From positions 1,798,001-1,862,000 of the forward strand of contig JACZZP010000002.1 of the NCBI GenBank assembly GCA_015183035.1: 64,000 nt of DNA, written 5' to 3'. Both the position numbers and the translations under genes were made by a program. Numbering within the stretch: the stretch's first letter is position 1; each line of letters opens with the position of its first letter. The notes under the pieces were generated by a model. That model made no database searches. It was not told where the DNA came from and was given only the letters and a program-made list of their open reading frames with translations. This stretch comes from Meloidogyne chitwoodi. Taxonomy: Eukaryota; Nematoda; Chromadorea; Rhabditida; Meloidogynidae. Of the stretch, positions 37,094-50,600 are shown piece by piece.

Positions 37094-40000
37094 ATGGGTG
37101 AAAAGTATGAAATAGACTCGAAGGTTTTTATTACCGCAAGAAGCACTATTTGTCAACAATTGGATTTATCAGCGAAATTTGCTTCATCTAATTTCGTGGA
37201 CATGCCAGTTTCAAGGTATTTGATATTTATTGGTTAAGAGTTTAGAGTGATAAGCATGTTTTATTTCTCTGTAATAAGTACTACTTTTGAGAAAAATTCA
37301 TATTTTAGTGAGTTTGCTCAATTTGTCTGTTCTCTGATTGAAGCCATATTTATTCATGGATTGAGAGATGCTTTTTTCGTTAGAGGAAGTCGCTACTCAA
37401 AAAGGCCTGTACCGAACTTTTGGCCATTAGTTTCGAAATATGCTCATCGTAGCATAAAACTTCAAATTTATGCTCTTAATCAAATCAAAACGGAAGTTGG
37501 AAAGGCAAGAGTAAGTATACTATTATTACTTTTTGTTTAAATTATTTTACTTATTTTAAGGCTTGGATCCGTATTGTTATTAGTGAACGCACTCTCGAGT
37601 CCTACATCAATTTATTTTCAAAAGATGCTCAAATTAGGTTCTTAATTTTAAAAAAATTTTAATAAGAAATTTTAGTCAATTTTACAAAAAGGGATCATTC
37701 ATTAGAGAAAAAGCTTGTGTTGATTATTTAAATGTTTACCTACAAAAACTTGATTCTATGACTATTGTAGCTCCTTTAAATTCTAATTTGTTGAATAGTT
37801 GGACACCAAATCCGTTGATTCTCGCTGGACTTATTCCTGGACTTTTCATAAATTGTAACTTTTACACCGATAATTTATTCTCATGAACATATAAGTTGTT
37901 TAATGCTATTTTTATCTAGGTTACAGCCGGATTGGAGATAGACTTGTTTCTAGTCCTTCCTCTTGTGCCGTTGCAATCGATAACAGTGGTCTAATAGATG
38001 GTTCAGCAGATCAACATTCTCCAGAAGAAGCGACTAATGCATTAGATCTTTTATTAACACCTCCCGACTCTATGACTACTAATTTGGAAGAATGTTCAAC
38101 TTCTAATATCAATCACCAATCTGAACTGCTCGAATCTCCCTCAGCCTGTTTCTCAAATAAATTCGATAAACAAATTGGTGGATATGTTGGAGAGTATTTA
38201 GTTGATGATAATGAATCAGTTATTTCACACCCTTCTATGCTCCTTCAATTTGATGACGAACCTTTATTTGAGAAACCACAAAAATTACCAAAAACTTTTG
38301 CAGATTTGAAAAGGTTTTCAGAAATTAATTTAACGAATAAAAACAAATAATACTACAAAATTTTTAAAATCATAAATTAATATTTAAGATATGGCGCAGT
38401 GTCATCTCGCCTTAAACGTTTATCACCTTCGTTGATTGGTGCCGACATTGGATGCGGAGCTGAATTTGATACAGCAATTGAAGGAGATGACGATGTTTTT
38501 TGTCTGGGAAAGAATATGGGCCTTTCAGAAGAACAATCAGCTGAAGTATTTAAAAATTTTTATACAAATAAAATATTAATTTAATTTTTTAGGTGATTGT
38601 ACATCGTAAGAAGACTGGCCGTCGTCGTGCTGTATCTAAAAGCAGTGGAGGTGCAGGTAGCGATACAGGAGGCAGTGTTGGCGCTTTTTCACGAACTAAT
38701 TCTGCTAATAATTTGATCAAATCATCTAATTATTTAGAAGTATCGACGGTACGTGAAAATTGTTTTTTTTAAGTTTACTGGAATTTAAAATATTTATTTT
38801 AGTATTTATAGTTTTTCGAAGGATGGAATATAGGTCTAGAGTCTTTCAAATTTATACATTTTAGAGTCAATTAATTGAAAATAAATCAACTTCATCACTT
38901 CATACTACCCTTGAATTGAATTCTCACAAAACTGAAAATGTAGTTGCAGATATTAGAACAACAAACAACAACTCAAGCAACGAACTAAGTTCTAACAAAA
39001 AAATCATAACGTTTTCTGGATCACAGGGTGAAAATTAATTACCATTCATTTAATTATGATTTGGTCTTAAAGGTTCTGTTGGTATAGAAATGCCAATTCC
39101 AACAATTCTAATACAGCAACGAATTTTGCAGGAAATGGAGGTTTATATTTATGAAATATTATAGAATATTTTTTAAATATCAAAATAGTTCCCTCCTCTT
39201 GGATCATCATTACATGATGAATTGCTTTTAGCAGAGAGAATGGAACAAGAAGCTTTAAAGGAAAAAGAGGAAAGAAATGAAGAAAATGATTCTCATCAAA
39301 TTAGTATAACATCAAGTAATTCAGAAATTATTAGAAAAAATTCTTCACCCCCAATACTTGAAATGTTTAATATTACTGCAATTAACAATTCTACTGATTC
39401 ATCAACTAATGATTTACCTGCAACTTTTGATGAAGCATTACGTGCATTTTTGGCCCAAGGAGATAAAAATACAAGTCGATTGTTTCAATCTGATTCTAAA
39501 AAGGTTTTTTTTTAAATAAATTTGACTTAAAGGATTATTTTTCGTAGAAATATTCTTTTTGAAATGTGTTTAGAAAAGTTGCTTTTATTTAAGCAATAAT
39601 TTTTTATTACACAAAGGAGTTTTTTCGAAATTTATATCAAAATTTTAGTCTTTTTATAAATATATAACAGAATAGTTTTTTATAGCGTCTTTTTTCTGAA
39701 TGTTCTTCAAGTGGTGGTGATCTCAACAAATTGTTAGGTGAAAGTTCAACTAATATTTCAAATCAACAATTTTCTCCACCTCTTCGTTCTTTATCTTTAC
39801 AATATTCAACAACAAATCTTCCTTTTTCTAATGTTTTTATTAAAAGTAGCAATAAAAAGAATGTTTCTAAAGATTTAATTCAATCATTGGCTCCAATTAA
39901 GGATATACCGCATATTTCATTTCAAAGAGACGGGAACAACTTTGATGAGGAGGAAAAGGATGGAGATGAGGTAATGAATAAATATTTACATTAAAATATA

Positions 40001-41408
40001 AAAAAATCTTTAACATTATTAAAATATTTTTGGTATTAATAGATCTTTTTAAATTTTTCCAAATTTAATTAAATAAATTTTTTAATCTAGTTTTTTTAAT
40101 TATTTAATTTTTTTAAAGATCATCGAAATTCAACCATACACTGAACTTATCAATGTTTCCTCTGATCCTAAAAATTGTTTATTCTCTTCTTGTCAAAATA
40201 CTACAACTTCATTTTTATCATCTCCGTATAAATTGCCAAAACGACTCTGTCATTTAATTAAAATACCTGTTGAACGAGGCCTTGATGCACAAAATTTTCG
40301 TTGCAAAACTTGTTGTAGAAATATTGGTGTTAGCTTTGGTCAATTTAAGTAATTAAAAGTATTTTATTTTAATCATGATATTTTTATAAAAAAAAAGGGA
40401 TTGTGCTCTAAACGGTCATTATTATTGTGAGGATTGTTTTTGCAGTGGTGGTGAAAGTCTTATACCTTCTCGTGCAATTTTAAATGCTGATTTTAAGCCA
40501 AAATGTATTAGTAATTCTTCTCGTGTTTTACTTCAATCTATTATGGACCAACCACTGTTTAAAGTTGATTTTCTCAATCCTTATATATACGAACATTGTA
40601 AAAATATGCGCAAAATCAGGGTATGTTTATTCTTCCTCTAAAGTTCATTTCCGCTTTTAGTCTGAAAAATAAAAATAATTAATTTTTTTAATTTTATTTT
40701 TCTAGGATATTCGCAGAAAACTTGGATATTCCGTTATGTATTTACTCTCTTGTAAAAATTCTGTTGCTAATGACATTAGACGACGCCTTTGGCCCCATAA
40801 TCATCTTCATTCTGATATTCATGCTTATTCTTTAATGGTTTTTTTATTTTTAAAATTTTAATAGAATTCTTTTTTAAGGATTTGGAATGTGTTGCGAATG
40901 GAACTTTGGAACGTCGTCTAAGTTCATTACTTACTTCAACTCTTTCTCATATCTGGGATTGCCCACTTTGCCTTCAGAAGGTTTTCTTTCTTAAAAATTA
41001 AATATTTTTTTAATTAAAATTAAGGGATTCTTTTGTGAACTTTGCTCATCAGATCGTCCGATTTATCCCTTTCAAACAGAAACAGTTTGTCAGGTGGGTA
41101 TTTATTATAATTATAGTGAAAAATAATTTTAAAAATTTGTTTTAAAGTGTCCTAATTGCTCTGCCTGTTTTCACCGAATTTGTTCAACTAAATTTGGTCT
41201 AAAAGAGGTGAAAGAGGAGGATTTAAAAGAAAAAGACTTACAACAAAATAGTAATGAAGACTTAAAAGAATGTCACCAAAATAGTTGTCCAAAATGTTTA
41301 CGTAGAGCTAAATTGGTATCTTCTGGAGGAGGAATGCTTTCTTCTCCCCCATCTTCATTAAATTTATCTTCTGGAAGTAGTCATCAATTATTAAATATCC
41401 TCAAATAA
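37094..41408 (+). CDS. PLEKHM1: PLEKHM1/Rubicon-type protein with RUN and RH (zinc) domains
   Basis: An adaptor of late endosome, lysosome and autophagosome traffic. PLEKHM1 binds Rab7 and HOPS through this architecture. Start MGEKYEIDSKVFITARS. RUN domain: SLIEAIFIHGLRDAFFVRG, NFWPLVSKYAHRSIKLQIYA, KARAWIRIVISERTLESY. The middle (37.9-40.0 kb) is low-complexity, Ser/Asn/Glu-rich and presumably disordered. The C-terminal Rubicon-homology region has CKTCCRNIGVSFGQF, GHYYCEDCFCSGGESLIPSR, DFLNPYIYEHCKNMRKIRDI, ERRLSSLLTSTLSHIWDC, PLCLQKGFFCELCSSDRP, CPNCSACFHRICSTKFGL and NSCPKCLRRAKL. The pattern of paired CxxC and IPAR/LYEH-like motifs matches PLEKHM1, DEF8 and Rubicon. I do not see the PH domains of vertebrate PLEKHM1. 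Its RUN exons and RH exons both have displaced copies nearby. Confidence 0.88.
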
Positions 41409-44400
41409 TAATTTAAATATTTATATGTATTTTCTTTTTACCGGTAAACTATTAAAAAATTTGGAATTGAGTGTAAAGGAAAAATAATTTTTAAAAAAGC
41501 CTGAAATAACTTTATTTCTAATGATCGATAAAATTGAGATCATTAAAAAATATAATTATTTTTTATTGTTATTGTTGCTATATCGGGCCTTTGTACTTGT
41601 CAAAATCTGCATCTTTATTTTTCCACATTATGGATTGCAGACATTTTGGCTAGTACAAAAGCTAGAAATAGTGGTAAACATTTCTTTAATTTTAAAAATA
41701 AAATTTAATTTAATAGGTTTTTATTTGTAAATTAGATCATTTAATTTTAATATTTCATTTGATTTAATTTTAGAATCAAGAAAGATATAAATAAAAGTAA
41801 AAAATTAAATAAATGATTGTTCGTTTAAATAAAAATTTTGTTCTATTAAAAATATAAAACTTGCTTAAAAAAGGTTTGAAAATTATGTTTTTTATCTGAC
41901 AGCTGGCTCGAATTCAGTAAAAAATTTAAAATAAACTGTAATGAGAATTGTATTTATTTTAATTTGCGCAGGTGTGGGAGCCAATAGGGGGTAAATGACT
42001 GACTTAACATAACACCAAAGATTTATGTTCAAGGGTCACAACAGAAAGTTGGGAAGGGGAAAATGTTTAAATGAAAAAGGGAAAATTAAAAAGAATTTTT
42101 TAAAAGCATTCGTCGAATTAATGGGGGGAAGGTGTTAAAAGACAATATACTAAATATTTGTATTATTTAGTTTAATATTTTTAGAAAATTAGTAAAATAT
42201 TGGACTTTTGTTTTTTTGAATAAAAAAATAAATTACTGATAGACAATAGTTAAATAAAATATATTTTTTTACTTTTTATTAATTAATTACATATTTATAG
42301 TCCTAAATAATAAAATAAATTAAATTTAAGAAACAACTTGAATTATTTATAATAATTAAATAATGACGCATACCCAGCTAATAAAATTATATAAAATACT
42401 CTTTGGTGGTCACAGCATAAATAATGCTGTAATTTAAAATATAGTACTAGTAATTATGACGCATATTTTGATAAACACGCCTTTCCTATTTTTATTGTTT
42501 TTTCTTTTTTCCTGATTGAGAATTTATAAATAATAAGTTTATTTAAAAATATAAAATGAGCATTTGTATATAATTTTTGGCAAGTGTGTTTTTACCTTTT
42601 TTTTTATTATTTATATTCGCAACAATCAAAACAAATTATTTGTTTCTGAAAAATTTTAAGGAGAAAATTTCCTGTTTATCGTGAATACCAAAAGTATGAG
42701 TCATTCTTTTATTTACAAAATAATTTATTTATTTTAATTATTATATATATAAAATATTAAATATATAATAATATGATATATTTATTTAAAAAATATAATT
42801 GAAATAAAAAAATCAATTTCTCATCGTTTTCTTAAAAATTTGCAATTAGCTAATTTTAAAAGATACCAAAAAGTGTCTTTCTCTTTTTCTTAAAAATTTA
42901 AATAATATTTATTTTTAAAACATTAACCAAACTTTTCCGGAAATAATTTAATAAGAAATACAAACTATTCCACAATTTATTTTTTAATTTATGATAAAAA
43001 ATAAAACAATTTTATGGCATTTCCGGAAAATAGTTCAGTAGAAAATCGGTCAGTACTCGCAAAATGCGTCAGTATGTATTAGTACAAATCAAAAGAAAAA
43101 ACAAAAAAAATTACTTCTTATGTATTTATGTATTTCTGGTTTTCTTTATAATTAATTAAATAAATAAAATTATTTTAAAAATTAAAAAAATATACAAATA
43201 TATATTAATAATTAAATTTATTCAAATATTTAAAGAAAAATATTTTTTATAATTTTTGATATTTTTAAATATAATATTTATCCAAATTATATTTTTAATC
43301 CAAAAACTTTTTTAAAGGAATAAAATCAAAATTTAGGGGGACATTCTTTTTCTTTTTTTTTTTAAAATATTGTCAGTTGTCTTTAAAAATATATTTATTT
43401 TTATTTTGTCCAGCAAATGTCACCAAAAGTATATTTTATATGTTGACCAAAATAAAATCTTTTATTTATCAAAAATAAATAAATAAATATATTATAACAA
43501 CTGGCAATGGAGATAATAAAAATAATTTTAAAATTTATTTATTCTTTTATTTCACTTTTTTCTTTATTTTTATGCATAATTTTATTACAAAAACAATATA
43601 CTTATTTATATTTGTGCTAAAATTAACAAAAATAATATTTAGATTTAAACTATCAGATTTATAAAAATATTATTTTGACCATTAAAAATTATAAATAATT
43701 TTTTAATGAAAATTTAGAATAAAATAATATTTATTCAAATAATAGGTAGATTAAATAAATTATATTAAATATTTTTTAATTAAATATTTTTGTCTTTCTT
43801 CTCTCTTTTCATCATTTAATATTCCAATCCAAATTATTATTAAATATATTTTAATTTAATTAATTTATATTTATTTTTTTTTTCTTAAATTTAAATTAAT
43901 TAATTTTAATCTTTTTCCTTTTGTTCTGATTTTGTAAAAAAAATAATAATTTTTTTAAAGTTGTTTTCTTTTATTTCCGCAAATTTGGCGCGTGTTTGCG
44001 GGATAAAAGAATTAAGAAAATATATTTAATAAATAAAAACAGGTTTAAATAAATAAAAAAGTCTATTAAAAAAAAGAATTCTTTGGAGATGGGTGGCGCC
44101 CAAATAATTAAAAAAAATAATAATAAACTGGCTTATGATTGGGGGCAACGGAAATATTTATATTTATTTTAAATATGTTAAATTAATTATTATTATATTT
44201 ATTTATTTATTTATAATTATTTTTTTTAAATTATTATTAATAATTTATATTTTAATTCTGATTTGTAGGATAACTTATAAACTTTTTTAATTAATTTTAT
44301 AAAATTTATTTTCTTTTTGTTCTCTAATAAAATTAAAAAAAAACATATTTTTTATAATTTGTTAAAATAATAAATTTAATTAAACACATCTTTTAAAATA

Positions 44401-44646
44401 TAATTAAAATAAAAAATAAAATAAAAAATAAAATAAATTATTTCTTCTTTATTTTTTTTTCAAAATTATTGGAGAGTCACTCTACTACATTTTTCAAATA
44501 ATATTTTTATTACCAAAAAACTTTTTTTAAAAAATATAATTATCAAAAACGACTAATTAATTGATTTAATTATTAATTTTATTTTAATTTAATTTTTTAA
44601 AGGATAAAGTTTAAATAATAATTATTATTAATTTTTAATTTAAAAA
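41409..44646. other. 3.2-kb extremely AT-rich intergenic region
   Basis: I see no gene, RNA or recognisable transposon. The sequence is dominated by A/T homopolymers and AATAAATA-type runs. A few islands of normal composition occur near 41960-42120 and 42990-43080. It separates the PLEKHM-like gene from the F-BAR/RhoGAP gene and should hold the promoter of the latter. Confidence 0.55.
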
Positions 44647-47600
44647 ATGCAAAGTAATAATTATTCCCCATCACATTTTTCTTCTTCAGATTCAGATGAT
44701 TCAAATTTCGATCAATCATCAGAATTGGATAATTCAGAACATTTTGTAAAATAATTATTTTTAAATTAAAATATATAATTTACCTTATTATAATTAAATT
44801 TAAATAAATAATAATTAATTATATTTTATTAAAAATAAAGTCAATTTTATCCTTATAATAGAAATTAATAATAAATTTAAATAATTTATTTATTTATTTT
44901 TTAGTTATTTAATTCTCTTTTATTGTCTGATATTGAAAGATTTACTGCTCATGTTGGAAGACTTAGAAAATCTTTATTTTCTTGTCAAAAAGAATTAAAT
45001 GATTTTGAAAAAACAGAAAGTAATTAATTTTTAATTAAATAATATTAAATAAATATTTAAATTAAAAGTTAAAATAACAAATAATAATAATTTACAAATA
45101 CATTCTTCATTAGCATTAGTATCTAAATCTATTAAAGATTTAATTAATAAACATTCTTTTTTATTTAAAACTTTTAATATTTTAACATCTACTGAACAAT
45201 TAATTAATTCAATTAAAGGTTTTATTTTATTTTATTTAAAAATATTATTTTTTATTTTTTTAGAAGCTAATTTTAATTTAAATGGAAATTCAACAAATAA
45301 TAAAAATTATTTAAATATATTACAAGCATTGGATAAATTGGAAAATGCTGTGGCTAATTCTCTTAGAGGAGCATTGTTTGTTTTTTTTTTTATAAATAAA
45401 TTAAATATTTATTTATTTATTTTTTTATTATTATTATTATTAAATTATTTAAAATATATATTTTATTTAAGCAAGTCAATAAAATATTTTATTTATTTTT
45501 TAATATTTAAAAGATAAGAAGAAGCTAATAATAATTATTATTTTATTTATTTTAATAAATAGTCTTGAGTTTTATAATCGGTCATATTATTATGTTTCTA
45601 AATATTTATTTATTTTTGTCGGTTAATTTTTTATTAAAAAATTCTAAAAATAGTTTAAAATAAAATTCTACAAAATTTCTAAAATATAAAAAATTAATTA
45701 TTATTATAAAAAATGGTAAAAATAAATAAATTTGGGATAAATTTATTTATTTTTTAACCTTTAAATAAATATATTTAAAGTTTATTAAAAAAATAATTAT
45801 TTATTTTTAAATATATTCCTTTTAATATTTTTTAAATATTTTTAATTAATTTTTATTTAAATAATTTATTTAAAATTAATAATTGTTTTTTCTTTTATCA
45901 ATTATAATTATAAAAAATAATTTCCAACATTGAATTTTTGACTCAGCTATATATCAATAATAAAATAAAATATTTTTATTACCAAAAATGTATTTAACGC
46001 GATAATTTTTTTTTTTTTTTTTAAAAAAATTTTGAGACAAGCAATTCACAGAGAATAAACATATAAAAATATATATTGCTGTTTCATCGTTTTTTTATTT
46101 ATTTATTACCTTTAATAATATATTTTTGTTTTCTTTTTTATAAATTATTATATTTATTTAAAATATTATTTTAAATAAATTAATTTCTCAACTTAATTTT
46201 TAATTAAAAAATTCAAAAAAATAATTACAAAGTTTTAATTCTTTTTATTTTCTTGCCTTTTTTTTTGTTTTTTCTTTGTCTATTGGCACATTAAAACAAT
46301 AAAAACCACTAAAACCATCATTCATTTTTCCTTCAATTTAATTTTTTCCCCGACCACCAAAAGTTTTATTTTTTTTTCGCCATCAAAATTGATCTTTTTC
46401 TTTATTTAACCTTCCCCTCTACTTTAAAACACTTTTTCTTATTTTTTACCTGTAACACTTTTTTATATATAAAATATAACATTCTTTTTTTCGTCAATTT
46501 CCTTCCAAACTATTCTTCCTTTTTTTATTTTTAAATATTTTTATTTGACCTTTATTAAATAAAAATTATTATTTAATTTTAAATATAAGAAAATATTAAA
46601 TTTATCTTTTTTTTTAATTTTTAAATAACTTTAAATATATCCTTATATATCTTTTTTTTCTCATTTTTTTTCATAAAAAAATTAAAAAAAATTTCTAATC
46701 AATTTAATTTTATTTTATACATATATGTATAGTAGTACTATAATATTATATATTTTTTATTTTTTTATTTTATTTCTTCTTCTTAATATTCACATCTGAT
46801 TCATCATTGTCCAATTTTTATTTTCCTCAATTCTTTTCTTCATCATCATTTTATTTATTTCTTTTTTTAGGCAATTTCTTGATTGAAAATTATTTTGTAC
46901 TACTAAAAACACATAAAAGATGTTTGGGGATTTTTTTGCTTCTTCTTTTTATTTTTTATATTTTACACTTTTCCGCTTTACAATAAATTTTTATTTTGTT
47001 TGATTTTTATGACCTGACTTTTTATTTTTAGTTTTTCTTTACTAAAAAATAAATATTTAAATATTATTTTTAATTTAATTTATTTCTTCTTAATTTTAAA
47101 TTTTCTTAATTTTTTAATAAATTTTTTGGTTATTTATTTAATTTTTTTAATATTTATATTCCTTTTAATAATAAATATTTTTATTTTATTTATCCAACTG
47201 TATAATAAATAAATAGAGGGCTTTTTAAATATTTATTTTTTAAAATTAATATATTTTTATATTTTATTATTTAAGAATTAAAATATTATTTTTGAGAGAT
47301 TTTATTTTTAAATTATTTTTATTAATTAATTTTATTTATTAAAATGGATACTGTAATTTCTTCAACATCTCTTTCTCTTTCTAAAAAACAAATAATAATT
47401 AATAATAATAATTGTTTATTAAATAATAAAAAAGAAGAAAAAAACTTTTTAAAAAATTCACAAATTTTATCAAAAATAAATAAAAAAGAAGAAGAAAAAA
47501 AACATTCCTCTAATTTTGATTTAATAATTTTAAAAGGATCAGAAGATTTTTTAAAAATAAATAATAAACAAAATAATAATAATAATAATTTAATTCCTTT

Positions 47601-50600
47601 ATTTACTGCTTCTTATTCTCTTTGTTCTTCTTCTTTTGATGATAATAATAATAATAGTAGACAAAATTCTTTAGAAGAAATTTTAGAAAATAATTATAAT
47701 AATGAAAAATATATTTATGAAGAAGATAATTTTAAACAAAAAAATTATTCTTTTTTAATTTTAAATAATAATAATAATAAAACAAATAATTCAAGTAAAA
47801 GAAGTTCTTCTGAATGTTCTTCTTCTTCTTCTAATGAACCTTTAAATGAAGATAATAGTTTATTTGTTTTTCTTCAAAAAATTGAAAAAGAGAAAAATGA
47901 AGAAATTAAAATAATTAGAGGAGGAAATGAAGAAGAAGAAAAATCAGAAAAGTATTAGAAAATATATTTTTATAATTAATTATTATTTTTTTAATTTTTA
48001 TAATGTTATAGGGGTAATGTTGAGAAAATAATAATAATTTTAATTAATTAATTTAAAATAAATAAATAATAAATATATTTATTTTTATAGAAATAATGGT
48101 AATAATTATTTGGTCAAAAATGAAAAATTATCAAATGATGAAAATAAAATTACTAAAAATTTAAATTTTGATGCTGAAACAGAACAAAATGAAGAAGAAG
48201 AAGAAGAAAAAGAAGAAGAAGATTATGATGATGATAGAGGAAGTGTTCGTAGTGCTAAGGTAAATGAGAGAGAACAATTTTAAATTTTTAAGGATTTAAA
48301 TAAAAATTAATTTTTATTTAATTTTATTTATTTTAAAGGCAAATTCTTCCTCTGGTGTTTCTTCTTCTCCAATAGTATTATTGCCAATTAAAAAAACAAC
48401 TAAAATTGTTCGTCGTCATTCAGCATTTCAATTATCTTCTCAAATACCTCCACATCCACCACCTAATAAAATTAAAAATAAAACAAATATTGGAGGACTT
48501 GTTCATTCATTACAACAACAACAACCATTATTATTATTATCGGATGGCCAATCAAATAATATAAATAAACAACAACGGTCAATGTTGGCAAATCAAAAAT
48601 ATAAATATTTACAACAAATTGGTTATTTTATTTTATTTAATCTTTTTTTTTAATCTCATTTTTGAGATAATAATATTATAAAAATAATTCCTATATAAGG
48701 AATTAAATAAATAATAAGGGGGATAAATTACTAAATTAAACACAAAGGCATTGGTTAAAATTAATATTAAAATAATATTAATTAATTTAATTTTAATAAA
48801 ATGTCCTTATCTCTTACAATAAATATATTTTGATATCTCCAATATTAAACTTGTGTCTAATAATCTTTTTTAATAATGCAAGTTTTTTAAATTTTTGTTC
48901 TCATAGATTTTAAATAATTTTTGAGATTTTAAATATTTTTTGAAAATCAAAAAAAAGCTTTAGAGGAATTCTCCATTTTTAAAAAATTAATAAAATTATT
49001 TAATTTATTATTAATTAATTAATTAATATCTTTATTTCTCTTTTTTAACATTAAATTTTTTTTATTTCCTTAATTTTTCCTGTCATTTCCTTCATAATAA
49101 TAATATAACTAATTTTTTCTTTGCGCGATCACACATTTTTTGCTTATTTGCCCCAGAAAAATCACCACACAATTTTCTCGTTGATGAAAATAAAATTGGC
49201 GTAAATGAAAGAAAAAAATGATTTTACTCTAAAAAGAAGAAAAGAAATATTTTTTAACTGTTTTGCAAAATATTAACTTACCCCCCTCTTTCTCTCTTAT
49301 TTTTTAGTATAATATTGAAACAAAAAAAATAATATTATTTAAAAATAAAAATATATTTTTATCACTATTACCACACATTAAATAAATTTATTTATTATTA
49401 TTACGTAAATAAATATTTAAAAAAAAATATAATTAATTTATTAAATAATTTAAAGTTAATACCTAATCCTAAATTTATTATTTTTTTTAATATTTTTTTA
49501 TTAATTTTAATGAGAAATATTTTCTGATTTATTTCACATTTAGGTTGAGAAAGGAAAAAAAAACTTTTTTAAAAAGAGAAAGAATAAATTTGGAAATAAA
49601 TTTTATAAAAAAATAAATTTTAAATTAAAAATGTGTTTATGTTAAAAAAAGGTTAATTTTGTTAAAAATTAATTTTTAAAAAATTATTAAAGTTTAAATT
49701 ATTTAAATATAAATTAATTTATATAAAAAAGAAAGTTTATTATAATTAAATAATTAAAATATATGTACTAATATATAAATATTACACTAATTTTAATATA
49801 TTGACTGTACAAAAATGTGTTAAATAGAAAATATTAAATAAAAAAAAGAAAATATTTAAAAGGTCTAAAATCAAAAATTAATAATAAATATTTAATTTTT
49901 CTTTAATTTATTTTTATAATTTTTAGGAAAACAAAAACAATTTTCAAATAATTCAAATTCACAATCTGTTGAAATTATATCAAATAATAATAAATGTAAT
50001 AATAATAATAATAATAAATTAACAATGTGGCAATTACTTGAACAGTGCAATGATGGCATGGAAATTGCTTTTGAAAGATGCAAAAGTAAAATTTTAATTT
50101 TTTAAATATTTTTTTAAATTATTGAAAAAGCTTTGATAAATTAACATTTTATTTTTTTTAAATAATTATTTAAAAATAAAATAATAATTAAAAAAAAGAT
50201 TGGTCAAAATATGCCTCTCAATTACTTTCATTTGGAAGGGCAAGATTAGCCCTTGAACAAGAATATAGTCAAAGATTATTAAAAATAGCAGAACAACAAT
50301 TAAATCCTTTATTAACAATACAACAATTAGAAAATAATTTAACATTTTTAGATAATAATAAAAAACAACAAAAAATGCCTTTATCTAAATTATTTAATCA
50401 ATTATTAGAAAATAATAAACAATTTTCTATTAGAGCAGAGTCAACAATACAACATTTACAACAAAGATTTATTGAAGTATTTTTTTAAAATTAATTTAAA
50501 TTAATTAAAGTTAATTAAATTAATTTTTTAAAGAGCTTGGAAAGTCGTCAAAAAGAGCATAATATAAAAAGAAGAAAACTTAAAATAAATTATACTAAAC

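Noticed and set aside
41409..44646. Hidden gene in the 3.2-kb gap
   Set aside because: I found no exon-like stretch with credible residue composition on either strand.
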